From NCBI RefSeq assembly GCF_002251855.1, contig NZ_NOXW01000017.1, positions 25,294-89,293 on the forward strand: 64,000 bases of DNA. Direction: 5' to 3'. The notes beneath the pieces were generated by a model. The model was not told where the DNA came from, ran no database searches, and saw only the letters and a program-made list of their open reading frames with translations. Made by a program: the position numbers and the translations under genes. The stretch is from Rhodoferax sp. TH121 (GTDB lineage: Bacteria; Pseudomonadota; Gammaproteobacteria; Burkholderiales; Burkholderiaceae_C). Positions 1-8,188 of the stretch are shown piece by piece. Numbering within the stretch: position 1 is the stretch's first letter; each line of letters starts with the position of its first letter.

Positions 1-67
1 AAACGTGCGCCCCATCCCTGCTGCGGGCAAAGAACAAAAACAATAACCCGCGGCGACAATCAGGTCC

Positions 68-652
68 ATGACCAAACTCCTCATCTTCGCCGGCAGTACA
101 CGCCAACACTCCTTCAACCGCCGCCTCGCGCACGTAGCCGCCGCCCTGGCCCGTGAGGCGGGCGCCGAGGTGACCCACCTGGAGCTGAGCGACTTCGACA
201 TCCCGCTCTACAACGCCGACCTGGAAGCCAGCGGCACGCCGCCCGACGTGATCCGTCTCAAGGAAATCATGGACGCGCACCCCGCGTGGATCATCGTCTC
301 GCCCGAGTACAACGGCAGCTACACCGGCCTGCTGAAGAACACGCTGGATTGGGCCAGCAGCCCCGTCAAAGGCCACCCGGTATGGGCAGACGGTGAAAAG
401 CCGTTTGGCGGCAAAGTGGTGGGGCTGCTCAGTGCGTCGCCTGGTGCACTGGGAGGCTTGCGCTCGCTCAGCCATTTGCAGCCCCTGCTGCTCGCCCTGC
501 ACTGCTGGCTGGCGCCCAAGCAATTTGCGCTGGGCTCGGCCAACAAGGCCTTTGACGAACAGGGCCAGCTCATCGACGAGCGCCAGCGCCGCGGCGTGCA
601 GGCCGTGGTGGACCAGGTGCTGTGGGCGGCGCCCCGTTTGGCTGCCAATTAA
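68..652 (+). CDS. NAD(P)H-dependent FMN reductase family protein
   Basis: A 194-residue single-domain flavodoxin-fold protein. The N-terminal GSTR motif (residues 9-12) followed by Ser/Asn is the phosphate loop that holds FMN, and PEYN (79-82) with KNTLDW (90-95) is the conserved flavin-contacting segment of the NADPH-dependent FMN reductase/ArsH/chromate-quinone reductase family. Such enzymes pass electrons from NAD(P)H via bound FMN to quinones, metals or free flavin in the cytoplasm; the substrate cannot be told from sequence. It ends just before a dispersed repeat and is convergent with the aldehyde dehydrogenase gene. Family assignment is firm, physiological role open. Confidence 0.9.
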   Translation: MTKLLIFAGSTRQHSFNRRLAHVAAALAREAGAEVTHLELSDFDIPLYNADLEASGTPPDVIRLKEIMDAHPAWIIVSPEYNGSYTGLLKNTLDWASSPVKGHPVWADGEKPFGGKVVGLLSASPGALGGLRSLSHLQPLLLALHCWLAPKQFALGSANKAFDEQGQLIDERQRRGVQAVVDQVLWAAPRLAAN

Positions 653-681
653 GTGCCAAACAGGGCCCCAGCCCCCGTGAG

Positions 682-711
682 TATTGCGCCAGCAGCTATT
701 ATTTATATAGC
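682..711 (+). repeat. Dispersed intergenic repeat, copy 1
   Basis: Core TATTGCGCCAGCAGCTATT followed by an AT-rich stretch ending in ATAGC. It is one of at least nine related copies in this window. It lies between two convergent genes. Confidence 0.75.
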
Positions 712-736
712 AAACTGACGCGCCACCGCGCTTCAC

Positions 737-2191
737 TCAGAACGGGTAGTGGCGCGGTATGGTCTGCAGGGTGATCCAGCGCAGCTCCGTGAACTCGGCC
801 ACACCGGCCTTGCCGCCAAAACGGCCCATGCCACTGCCCTTCACGCCGCCAAACGGCATCTGCGCTTCGTCGTGCACTGTGGGGCCGTTCACATGGCAGA
901 TGCCGGAGTCGATGCGGCGCGCCACGTTGAAGGCGCGCGCGATGTCAGCGCCAAACACCGCAGACGACAGGCCGTACTCGTTGTCATTGGCGCAAGCCAC
1001 CGCTTCGTCCACGCCGTTCACCCGCACGACGCACTTCACCGGGCCAAAGGTTTCCTCGTGGTAGATGCGCATGGCAGGCGTCACGTGGTCCAGCACCGTG
1101 GCGGCCATCAGCGTGTTGCTGGCTTTGCCGCCGCACAGCAGCTTGGCGCCCTTGGCCAGCGCGTCGTCGATCAACGCATTGCAATGCTCCACGGTGTTCA
1201 TGCCAATCACCGAACCCAGCACCACCGGGTCTGGCTTGCGCGGGTCGCCCACGGGCAGCGCGGCCGCTTTGGCGGCAAACTGCTTCACAAACGCGTCGGC
1301 AATTTTCTGGTCCACCACAATGCGCTCGGTCGACATGCAGATCTGACCGCTGTTGGCAAAACAGCCAAAGGCCGCGCCGTTCACGGCGTCCTCGATGACG
1401 GCATCGTCCAGGATCACCATGGGCGCCTTGCCACCCAGCTCCAGCACCACGGGCTTGAGGTATTTGGCGCAGGTCATCGCGATGATCTTGCCCACCTTGG
1501 TGGAGCCCGTGAAGTTGACACGGCGCACTGCCGGTTGCGCCACGATGGCCTCCACCACGGCGCCCGCATCGGCCGGGGCGTTGGTGATGTAGTTCACTAC
1601 GCCGGGCGGGAAACCGGCATCTGCAAAGGCTTCCACAATCAGCTGGTGGGTGCGCGGGCAGTTCTCGCTGCCCTTGAAGATGACCGTGTTGCCGCAGGCC
1701 AGCGGCGTAGCAATGGCGCGCACACCCAGGATGATGGGCGCGTTCCACGGTGCAATGCCCAGCACCACACCGGCCGGCTGGCGCACCCCCATGGCCAGGC
1801 TGCCGGGCACGTCAGACGGAATCACCTCGCCGCTGATCTGCGTGGTCAGCGCCGCTGCCTCGCGGATCATGCCAGCGGCCAGGTGCACGTTAAAGCCGGC
1901 CCACATGCCGGTGCCGCCGGTTTCGGCACCTACGGCTTCAATGAACTGTGGTGTCTTGGCTTCCAGCGCATCGGCGGCCTTGAGTAACAGTGCGCGGCGC
2001 TCACCCGGGCCGGTCTGGCTCCAGGCCTTGAAGGCTTCGGCGGCTGCATCGGCGGCCATCACGGCATCGGCCACCGAGGCGGCGGGGGCTCGCGTAGCCA
2101 CACTGCCGTCCAGCGGGTTACGCCGCTCAAAGGTGGCGCCCTTCTCTGCAGTGACTTTGAGGCCATTGATCAACATGGACAAATCGGACAT
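737..2191 (-). CDS. Aldehyde dehydrogenase (vanillin/salicylaldehyde-type ALDH)
   Basis: Full-length 484-residue NAD(P)-dependent aldehyde dehydrogenase, oxidising an aldehyde to its acid. Visible landmarks are the cofactor-binding PWN (148-150), FTGS (227-230), the general base Glu251 in ELGGK and catalytic Cys285 in GQICMSTER. The residue pattern around Cys285 resembles vanillin and salicylaldehyde dehydrogenases, so an aromatic aldehyde is plausible but unproven. The start is supported by GGAGAACCCC directly before the ATG. It is divergent from an AraC regulator whose other side leads into a GMC alcohol oxidoreductase gene, suggesting one alcohol-to-acid route. Confidence 0.92.
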   Translation of the reverse strand: MSDLSMLINGLKVTAEKGATFERRNPLDGSVATRAPAASVADAVMAADAAAEAFKAWSQTGPGERRALLLKAADALEAKTPQFIEAVGAETGGTGMWAGFNVHLAAGMIREAAALTTQISGEVIPSDVPGSLAMGVRQPAGVVLGIAPWNAPIILGVRAIATPLACGNTVIFKGSENCPRTHQLIVEAFADAGFPPGVVNYITNAPADAGAVVEAIVAQPAVRRVNFTGSTKVGKIIAMTCAKYLKPVVLELGGKAPMVILDDAVIEDAVNGAAFGCFANSGQICMSTERIVVDQKIADAFVKQFAAKAAALPVGDPRKPDPVVLGSVIGMNTVEHCNALIDDALAKGAKLLCGGKASNTLMAATVLDHVTPAMRIYHEETFGPVKCVVRVNGVDEAVACANDNEYGLSSAVFGADIARAFNVARRIDSGICHVNGPTVHDEAQMPFGGVKGSGMGRFGGKAGVAEFTELRWITLQTIPRHYPF

Positions 2192-2357
2192 GGGGTTCTC
2201 CTGCGGTGGTTCGGTCTTAAACCATCATCGTAGAAAGCCTGTTCCTACTACGCTGTGCTGAGCGTGCACAAACCACCCTGCCCTGCGTGCAAATCGGCTA
2301 GGGATAACCCTTGCGGCAGCAGCGCAACGGGCGCTGGCCGCCCATAATCGCACCACC

Positions 2358-3344
2358 ATGCCCCAGCCCCACAGCGCCGCTCCCGCTCCGGGTCCGCAGA
2401 TCCAAGCGCGGAGTACGGACCATTTCCGCCCTGCGGAGCGCGCGTCCGTCTGGCGCGACTGGGTATGGCAGCAATTCGATGGCCTCCAGTCCGACCTGTA
2501 CGGCGACACCGAATTTGACGGCCACCTGCACACCGGCCAAGCCGGAGCGCTGCGCCTCACCCGCCTGGAGGCCAACCGCCACCGCGTGATCCGCACCATG
2601 GACATGGTGCGGGGCAGCGAAGAGGCTTACCTCAAAATCGTAGCCCCGCTGCGTGGACGCGCCAGCGTGGAACAGGGCGGCCGACAAGCCTGGGTCAGCC
2701 CCGGCAGCTGGACGGTTTACGACACCACCACCAGCTACCTGGTGGCCAACCCCGAGCGCGTGGAACACCTGGTCGTCATGATTCCCCGCGCCGAGCTGGC
2801 GGGCCAGGGGCTGCGCCTGGAGAACGTGATGGCGCGGCCCGTCAACGGCAACAGTGGCATTGGCCGCATAGCGCTGGGCACCATGCGCAGCACCTTGGAA
2901 GAACTGCCGCATATGAGCGCAGATGCGGCCCGCGGCGCAGGCGAGTTGGTGACCCAGCTGGTACGGCTGTCTCTCGTCGAACTGGCAGGCCAGCACACGC
3001 CACTAACGCAGCGCGAGGCGTTCAAAGACCGCATTCGCCAGCACGTGGCGCTGCATTTGCGCGACCCGGCACTGTCCGTGGACCAGATTGCCACCGCGCT
3101 CAACTGCAGCAAACGCCACCTATACAACGCCTTTGCCGACGAGCCGCACACGCTGGCTAGCTACATCCAGCACTTGCGACTGGATGCTTGCCTGCGCGAG
3201 CTGCAACAGGTGGGGCCGGGTGCGCGAGCCATCACCGACATCGCACTGCACTGGGGCTTCAACAACCCCTCGCACTTCAGCCGTGTGTTCCGTGAGCGCA
3301 CCGGGCAAAGCCCCAGCGAGTTCCGCCTGGCCCGCCTGAACTGA
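2358..3344 (+). CDS. AraC/XylS family transcriptional regulator
   Basis: 328 residues. The N-terminal two-thirds (about 30-200) look like an AraC-type ligand-binding domain of the kind found in XylS/FeaR-like regulators. The C-terminal ~100 residues carry the double helix-turn-helix: first helix pair LSVDQIATALNCSKRHLYNAF and the family signature around DIALHWGFNNPSHFSRVFRE. It sits between the divergent aldehyde dehydrogenase and the downstream aldolase-GMC genes and probably controls both in response to a pathway substrate. Direct operator evidence is weak: similar CCCT/GCCCCT blocks occur near 3376-3420, before the aldolase gene. Confidence 0.9.
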   Translation: MPQPHSAAPAPGPQIQARSTDHFRPAERASVWRDWVWQQFDGLQSDLYGDTEFDGHLHTGQAGALRLTRLEANRHRVIRTMDMVRGSEEAYLKIVAPLRGRASVEQGGRQAWVSPGSWTVYDTTTSYLVANPERVEHLVVMIPRAELAGQGLRLENVMARPVNGNSGIGRIALGTMRSTLEELPHMSADAARGAGELVTQLVRLSLVELAGQHTPLTQREAFKDRIRQHVALHLRDPALSVDQIATALNCSKRHLYNAFADEPHTLASYIQHLRLDACLRELQQVGPGARAITDIALHWGFNNPSHFSRVFRERTGQSPSEFRLARLN

Positions 3345-3484
3345 CGCGGGCGCTGCACTGGCCGCCGTTTTGGAGTACCCCCTCCATTTCGCCCTAGAGC
3401 TTTCCCTAAATTGCCCCCTGGACGACAGTTTCCGGCGTGCTCGGCGGTTAATGTGGCCACTCCCCCAACCGCAGGAGACACCGC

Positions 3485-4240
3485 ATGGGAACACCGTCTG
3501 TGCAATCGCAGGTCAGCGCCGAAGAATGGAAGCTGCGCGTCGACCTGGCCGCCTGTTACCGCCTGGTCGCGCTGTATGGCTGGAGCGACCTGGTTTTCAC
3601 CCACATCAGCGCACGCATCCCCGGGCCTGAGCACCACTTTCTCATCAATCCCTATGGGCTGATGTTTGACGAAATCACCGCCAGCAGCCTGGTCAAGGTG
3701 GACCAGCAGTGCAACAAACTCATCGACTCGCCTTACCCCGTGAACCCGGCGGGCTTTGTGATCCACAGCGCCGTGCACGAGGCACGCGAGAACGCGTGTT
3801 GCGTGCTGCACACCCATACCCGCGCTGGGGTAGCGGTGAGCGCGCAGAAGGCCGGCATTCTCCCCTTGAGTCAACAGTCCACTTTTGTGCTGGCCTCGCT
3901 GGCCTACCATGACTACGAAGGCGTCGCCTTCCGCGAAGAAGAGAAGCCGCGCCTGCAGGCCGACCTGGGCGAAGCCAACTTTCTGGTGCTGCGCAACCAT
4001 GGCCTGCTGACCGTGGGCAAGACGATTGCCGATGCGTTTCTGAGCATGTACACCTTCGAGGCGACGTGTCAGATCCAGATTGGCGCACAGGCTGGCGGAG
4101 AACTGACCCATGTGCACCCGCAGATCGTGCACGGCGTGAGCGAAGCCATGCGGGTGCAAACCGGTGGACTGGGTGGCTCCTTTGTCTGGCCGGCCCTGAT
4201 CCGCAAACTCAATCGCATCGACCCCAGTTACCAAGAGTGA
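3485..4240 (+). CDS. Class II aldolase/adducin family protein
   Basis: 251 residues covering one class II aldolase/adducin domain (fuculose-phosphate aldolase fold). The zinc-binding histidines are visible in HTHTRAG (about 105-111) and RNHGLL (about 169-174). Members cleave hydroxy-keto sugar phosphates or decarboxylate 3-hydroxy/3-oxo acids; without a sugar-phosphate context the reaction is uncertain. AGGAG is spaced 8 nt before the ATG. Only 5 nt separate its stop from the GMC oxidoreductase start, so the two are co-transcribed and probably act on the same substrate series. Confidence 0.88.
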   Translation: MGTPSVQSQVSAEEWKLRVDLAACYRLVALYGWSDLVFTHISARIPGPEHHFLINPYGLMFDEITASSLVKVDQQCNKLIDSPYPVNPAGFVIHSAVHEARENACCVLHTHTRAGVAVSAQKAGILPLSQQSTFVLASLAYHDYEGVAFREEEKPRLQADLGEANFLVLRNHGLLTVGKTIADAFLSMYTFEATCQIQIGAQAGGELTHVHPQIVHGVSEAMRVQTGGLGGSFVWPALIRKLNRIDPSYQE

Positions 4241-4245
4241 GCCCC

Positions 4246-5871
4246 ATGTCGTCCCAAACATTTGATTACATCGTTGTCGGCGGCGGTTCCGCCGGTTGTG
4301 TGGTGGCCAGCCGCCTGAGTGAGGACCCCGCCGTCTCGGTCTGCCTGTTGGAGGCTGGTGGCCAGGACAGCAGCGCCTTCATCCACGCGCCGCTGGGCTT
4401 TGCGGCTACGGCGCCACTGGGCATCTTCAACTGGAACTACGAGAGCGTTCCACAGCCCGGCCTGGGCGGGCGGCGCGGCTTTGCACCGCGTGGCAAGGTC
4501 ATGGGTGGCAGCAGCTCGCTCAACGCCATGGTCTACACGCGCGGCAACCCCTACGACTACGACCGCTGGGCTGGCCTGGGCAATCCCGGCTGGAGCTACC
4601 GCGATGTGCTGCCCCTGTTCAAGCAGTCCGAAAACAACCAATGCGTGGGCGCCAACGAGTTCCGTGGTGTGAACGGCCCTCTGCATGTGAGCTACCTGCG
4701 CAGCCCCAGCCCTCTCAACCAAGCCTTTCTGGACGCCTGCGAAAGCCAGGGGTTGCCGCGCACCCCCGACTACAACGGCGCCCAGCAATGGGGCTGCGCA
4801 CCCGCCCAGGTTACACAAAAGGACGGTGAACGCTGGAGCGCGGCCAAGGCCTACATCACCCCGCACCGCAACCGCCCCAATCTGACCATCATCACCCACG
4901 CCCATACCTGCAAAGTGCTGCTGGAAGGCGGCGACGGCGACCAACATGCCGTGGGTGTGCAATACCTGCACCAAGGACAGACCAAGGAAGTGCGCGCCCA
5001 GCGTGAGGTAGTGCTCAGCAGCGGCGCCTTTGGGTCGCCGCAGATTCTGATGCTCTCGGGCGTGGGCCCGGCGGAGCACCTGCGGGCCCACGGCATTCCG
5101 GTGCGCCATGTGTTGCCCGGCGTGGGCCAGAACCTGCAGGACCATGTGACCACGGTGCTGATCTACCGCACCCAGCAACAGGACGCGACCTTGGGCTTCT
5201 CGGCCAAGGGGGCACTCAACATGGTCAAGTCCGTCTTCGAATGGCGCAAGCAGCGCACCGGCTGGATCACCACCAACGTGGCCGAGTCCCAGGCCTTCAT
5301 GAAAACCCGGCCCGATGTGGAAGCGCCAGACATCCAGCTCGCGTTTTGCACCGGCATCGTGGACGACCACACGCGCAAGGCCCACCTGGGCCACGGCTAT
5401 ACCCTGCATGTCACCCTCATGCGGCCCAAAAGCCGGGGCAGCGTGACATTGCAAAGTGCCAAGCCCACCGACGCACCGCTGATCGACCCCGCTTACCTGC
5501 AAGACCCGGACGATTTGGACACCCTGGTGCGTGGCACACAAATGGGCTTTGACATCATGCAAGCCCCGGCCCTGCAGGCTTGCCGAGGCCAGATGCTCTA
5601 CCCCTTGGACCGCAACAACCCGGAACAGATCAAACAGTTTCTGCGCGACCATTCCGACACCGAGTACCACCCCATCGGCACTTGCAAAATGGGGCCGGCC
5701 AGCGACCCCCTGGCTGTGGTGGACGCAGAGCTGCGTGTACATGGCCTGCAGCGCCTGCGGGTGGTGGACGCATCCATCATGCCGGACCTGGTGACGGGCA
5801 ACACCAACGCCCCCACCATCATGATTGCGGAGAAAGCCGCCAACATGATCCGCATGGCTGCACGGGCTTGA
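4246..5871 (+). CDS. GMC family FAD-dependent alcohol oxidoreductase
   Basis: 541 residues, the usual length for choline dehydrogenase/alcohol dehydrogenase members of the glucose-methanol-choline family. It has an N-terminal FAD dinucleotide loop GGGSAG, the GMC signature around [14 protein letters not shown], the catalytic His in [10 protein letters not shown] and the C-terminal [18 protein letters not shown] segment. It oxidises an alcohol to an aldehyde. I chose the ATG at 4246 ([14 protein letters not shown]) because the fold starts there; the frame stays open further upstream but overlaps the aldolase gene. With the nearby aldehyde dehydrogenase it would form a two-step alcohol-to-acid pathway. 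Confidence 0.93.
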   Translation: MSSQTFDYIVVGGGSAGCVVASRLSEDPAVSVCLLEAGGQDSSAFIHAPLGFAATAPLGIFNWNYESVPQPGLGGRRGFAPRGKVMGGSSSLNAMVYTRGNPYDYDRWAGLGNPGWSYRDVLPLFKQSENNQCVGANEFRGVNGPLHVSYLRSPSPLNQAFLDACESQGLPRTPDYNGAQQWGCAPAQVTQKDGERWSAAKAYITPHRNRPNLTIITHAHTCKVLLEGGDGDQHAVGVQYLHQGQTKEVRAQREVVLSSGAFGSPQILMLSGVGPAEHLRAHGIPVRHVLPGVGQNLQDHVTTVLIYRTQQQDATLGFSAKGALNMVKSVFEWRKQRTGWITTNVAESQAFMKTRPDVEAPDIQLAFCTGIVDDHTRKAHLGHGYTLHVTLMRPKSRGSVTLQSAKPTDAPLIDPAYLQDPDDLDTLVRGTQMGFDIMQAPALQACRGQMLYPLDRNNPEQIKQFLRDHSDTEYHPIGTCKMGPASDPLAVVDAELRVHGLQRLRVVDASIMPDLVTGNTNAPTIMIAEKAANMIRMAARA

Positions 5872-5944
5872 CGCCCGCGGTAGCATGCGCGCTGGTTCCC
5901 GGCTGTGTGCCGGGGTGGTTCTCTCGCACTGCACAAGGATTCGC

Positions 5945-6553
5945 ATGAAGCTTTACTACTCTCCCGGCGCCTGCTCGCTGTCGCCCCACATCGTGCTGCA
6001 CGAGGCGGGCCTGGCCTACGAAGGCATCCTCACCCCGACCAAGACCCACAAGACGCCCGACGGCACCGATTTCTACACCATCAACCCGCTAGGCTACGTG
6101 CCATTTTTGGAGCTGGACGACGGCCGCACCCTGCACGAAGGCCCGGCCATCGTGCAATACCTAGCTGACCTGGTGCCCGAGAAGAAGCTGGCGCCTGCCA
6201 ATGGCACGTTCGAACGCTACAAGCTGCAGGAGTGGCTGACCTTCATCGGCACAGAGCTGCACAAGAACTTCTCGCCCTTGTTCAACCCCAGCACCCCTGA
6301 CGAGGTCAAAGCGGCCACCAAAACCCAGCTGCTGTCTCGCCTGGGTTGGGTCAACGGCGAACTGGCGGGCAAGGACTACCTGATGGGTGACACCTTCACA
6401 GTGGCCGATGCCTACCTCTTCACGGTCAGCAACTGGGCGCGCCTGGTGGGCGTGGATATCGCCGGCCTGACCAACCTGGGCAGCTACCGCGCCCGCGTCG
6501 GTGCGCGCCCCGCGGTCCTAGCCGCCATGCACGCCGAAGGCCTGCGTACCTGA
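5945..6553 (+). CDS. Beta-class glutathione S-transferase
   Basis: 202 residues with an N-terminal thioredoxin-fold domain (1-80, beginning [16 protein letters not shown]) and an all-helical C-terminal domain. The Cys in GACSLSPH is the glutathione-contacting cysteine of bacterial beta-class GSTs, and the [10 protein letters not shown] segment (about residues 67-76) contacts the gamma-glutamyl group. AAGGA sits 6 nt upstream. The gene is 73 nt after the GMC gene and ends at a strong terminator, so it closes this operon. It may detoxify aldehydes or electrophiles made by the pathway; that is inference from context. Confidence 0.92.
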   Translation: MKLYYSPGACSLSPHIVLHEAGLAYEGILTPTKTHKTPDGTDFYTINPLGYVPFLELDDGRTLHEGPAIVQYLADLVPEKKLAPANGTFERYKLQEWLTFIGTELHKNFSPLFNPSTPDEVKAATKTQLLSRLGWVNGELAGKDYLMGDTFTVADAYLFTVSNWARLVGVDIAGLTNLGSYRARVGARPAVLAAMHAEGLRT

Positions 6554-6573
6554 ACCCCGGCAGCGACCTGCCT

Positions 6574-6597
6574 AGGGCCCTGCGGGGCCCTTTTTTC
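6574..6597 (+). terminator. Rho-independent terminator after GST gene
   Basis: A perfect 7-bp stem AGGGCCC / GGGCCCT (6574-6580 with 6585-6591), 4-nt loop TGCG, then a run of T. It closes the aldolase-GMC-GST unit. Confidence 0.85.
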
Positions 6598-6599
6598 TA

Positions 6600-6630
6600 T
6601 GTTTTTAGTAGCTGTTAGCGCATATTTCAC
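6600..6630 (-). repeat. Dispersed intergenic repeat, copy 2 (reverse orientation)
   Basis: On the minus strand it reads AATATGCGCTAACAGCTACT then AAAAAC, matching the repeat family core (ATGCGCGAGCAGCTA...). Confidence 0.6.
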
Positions 6631-6640
6631 GCGGGCCAGA

Positions 6641-6830
6641 AGCCAAAAAGCCCCAGGTTTGGGTAGACCTGGGGCTGTGGGGTGCTGAAGCTGCCCTTGT
6701 GGGGCAGCCTGCGCGGCGTCGGGTAGGTAGACCGTGTTGCTGCTGGGCTGTGGGTAACAGAGGCCTCCAGTGTAGGCCGCCACCGCCGGCAGACGATTGC
6801 GTTGTTGCGCACATAGCCGCTTTATTTGGC
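6641..6830 (-). ncRNA. Candidate small RNA, divergent from the Lrp gene
   Basis: No convincing gene occupies the space between the GST terminator and the Lrp gene, but the minus strand reads as a structured transcript. In 5' to 3' minus order there are three perfect stems: 5 bp at 6774-6778/6762-6766, 7 bp GCTGCCC/GGGCAGC at 6708-6702/6696-6690, and a 10-bp stem AGCCCCAGGT/ACCTGGGGCT at 6676-6667/6658-6649, followed at once by TTTTT. The last is a textbook terminator on this strand only. The 5' end is not visible; the upper bound is a guess. I could not match it to 6S, SRP or RNase P RNA. Confidence 0.4.
6649..6676 (-). terminator. Rho-independent terminator on minus strand
   Basis: A 10-bp perfect inverted repeat with an 8-nt loop, followed on the minus strand by TTTTTGG. 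There is no protein gene upstream on this strand, which is why a small RNA is proposed. Confidence 0.7.
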
Positions 6831-6867
6831 ATACTCTGCTAAAACTACCAACGATTCAGGCATCCAT

Positions 6868-7341
6868 ATGAAACTTGACCGCTACGACCAGCAAATTCTG
6901 GAAATCCTGCAGACCGACGGCCGCATCAACAACCAAGACCTGGCCGACCGCATCGGCCTCTCCCCTTCCCCCTGCTTGCGCCGGGTGCGCGCGCTGGAAG
7001 AATCAGGCCTGATCGTGGGTTACCGCGCCCTGCTGGACGCCAAAAAGCTGGGGCTCTCCCTGATGGCCATCGTGCACATCTCCATGGACCGCCACACGCC
7101 CGAGCGCTTTGCCAACTTCGAAGCGAGCGTGGGCGTGCTGCCCGAGGTGCTGGAATGCCTGCTCATCACCGGGCAGGATGCGGATTACCAAATCAAGGTG
7201 GCCGTGCGCGATATGGACCACTACCAAGCGCTGCTGCTCAACAAGCTCACCCGCATCGAGGGCGTGACCGGCGTGCACAGCAGCTTTGTGCTGCGCCGCG
7301 TGGTCGATCGGACGGCTCTTTCCGTCACCTCCACCCCCTGA
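6868..7341 (+). CDS. Lrp/AsnC family transcriptional regulator
   Basis: 157 residues, normal Lrp length. The N-terminal winged helix-turn-helix (about 5-50) includes LDRYDQQILEILQTDGRI and the recognition region LADRIGLSPSPCLRRVRALE; the C-terminal RAM/AsnC effector domain starts near residue 65. I chose the ATG at 6868 (MKLDRYDQQ) because Lrp proteins begin there; an upstream in-frame ATG at 6826 would add 14 unrelated residues. Such regulators form octamers that bind DNA and sense amino acids. The next gene begins 10 nt after its stop. Its target is unknown. Confidence 0.9.
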   Translation: MKLDRYDQQILEILQTDGRINNQDLADRIGLSPSPCLRRVRALEESGLIVGYRALLDAKKLGLSLMAIVHISMDRHTPERFANFEASVGVLPEVLECLLITGQDADYQIKVAVRDMDHYQALLLNKLTRIEGVTGVHSSFVLRRVVDRTALSVTSTP

Positions 7342-7351
7342 GCGTCGGCCC

Positions 7352-8116
7352 ATGTGCCTGATCGCCTGGAATTGGCAGCCCGGCAGCGCCACCCCGCTGC
7401 TGCTGATCGGCAACCGCGATGAGTTTTATACCCGTCCCGCGGAGCCCCTGCACCACTGGCCCGATGCGCACATTCTGGCCGGGCGCGATGTCCAGGCTGG
7501 TGGCACCTGGTTGGGGGTGGGCCCGGGTGGGCGCTTGGCCGCACTGACCAACTTTCGGAGCGGCTTTCCCACCAACCCAGATGCACCTTCGCGCGGTCAA
7601 CTGGTCACCGATTTCCTGCAAAGCCCGCTGGATGCCGCCAGCTACCTGCGCAAGCTGCAAGCCCAAGCCAGCGTCTACAACCCCTTTAACCTGCTGGTGT
7701 TTGATGGCCAGACCTTGCTGGGCCTGGAGAGCCGTGGCGCCCGCATCGTCACGTTGTCAGCTGGCCTAGGCGCTGTCTCGAATGCCGACTTCAACACCCC
7801 TTGGCCCAAGCTGCGCCAGCTCCGCAACGGTCTGGCGAACTGTGTGACACGCGGTAAGACAGAGGACGAAGACCTGTGGCCTTTACTGCAATCACGCACC
7901 CTGGCACAGGATGAAGAATTGCCCCACACCGGGGTACCGCGGGACTTGGAGCGCGCACTCTCCCCCATATTCATTGCCACACCAGGCTACGGCACGCGGG
8001 CTTGCAGTGTGGTGCGGGTAGGTACACACAGCGTGCAGTTTGCCGAGCAGCGTTTTGGGGCAGATGGGGCCTTGGGCGGTACTTCCGTCCCGTTGGCCAT
8101 GGCAGTGCTCCCTTGA
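7352..8116 (+). CDS. NRDE family (TANGO2-like) protein
   Basis: 254 residues. The N terminus MCLIAW and the NRDE motif (in GNRDEFYTRPA) define the NRDE/TANGO2 family; the second residue Cys is expected to become the N-terminal nucleophile-like residue after Met removal, as in Ntn hydrolases. Eukaryotic TANGO2 is linked to lipid and heme metabolism, but the bacterial function is not settled. It is 10 nt after the Lrp regulator gene, probably one transcript. The start at 7352 is fixed by the conserved Met-Cys; an upstream in-frame extension lies inside the Lrp gene. Confidence 0.88.
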   Translation: MCLIAWNWQPGSATPLLLIGNRDEFYTRPAEPLHHWPDAHILAGRDVQAGGTWLGVGPGGRLAALTNFRSGFPTNPDAPSRGQLVTDFLQSPLDAASYLRKLQAQASVYNPFNLLVFDGQTLLGLESRGARIVTLSAGLGAVSNADFNTPWPKLRQLRNGLANCVTRGKTEDEDLWPLLQSRTLAQDEELPHTGVPRDLERALSPIFIATPGYGTRACSVVRVGTHSVQFAEQRFGADGALGGTSVPLAMAVLP

Positions 8117-8188
8117 ATCTGGGCGCTTTCCCACCACCTACACACTTTCCACTTTGCCGCCGGCCCACTGCTAAACGCGGCGCACACC

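Noticed and set aside
749..1987. Long open frame (412 codons) on the plus strand opposite the aldehyde dehydrogenase
   Set aside because: His/Arg/Gly-rich composition typical of antisense frames in GC-rich genes; the real ALDH on the other strand has all catalytic motifs.
2220..2262. Short inverted CGTAG...CTACG pair between ALDH and AraC genes as an AraC operator
   Set aside because: Only 5-bp arms with a long gap; AraC proteins prefer direct repeats, so it is not distinguishable from chance.
4228..5946. 572-codon frame antisense to the GMC oxidoreductase
   Set aside because: Shadow of a clear GMC gene; no domain motifs and aberrant His/Val/Gly composition.
6484..6832. Overlapping minus-strand frames of 60-99 codons in the Lrp upstream gap
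   Set aside because: They run through a strong terminator or into the GST gene and have biased composition; a non-coding RNA explains the region better.
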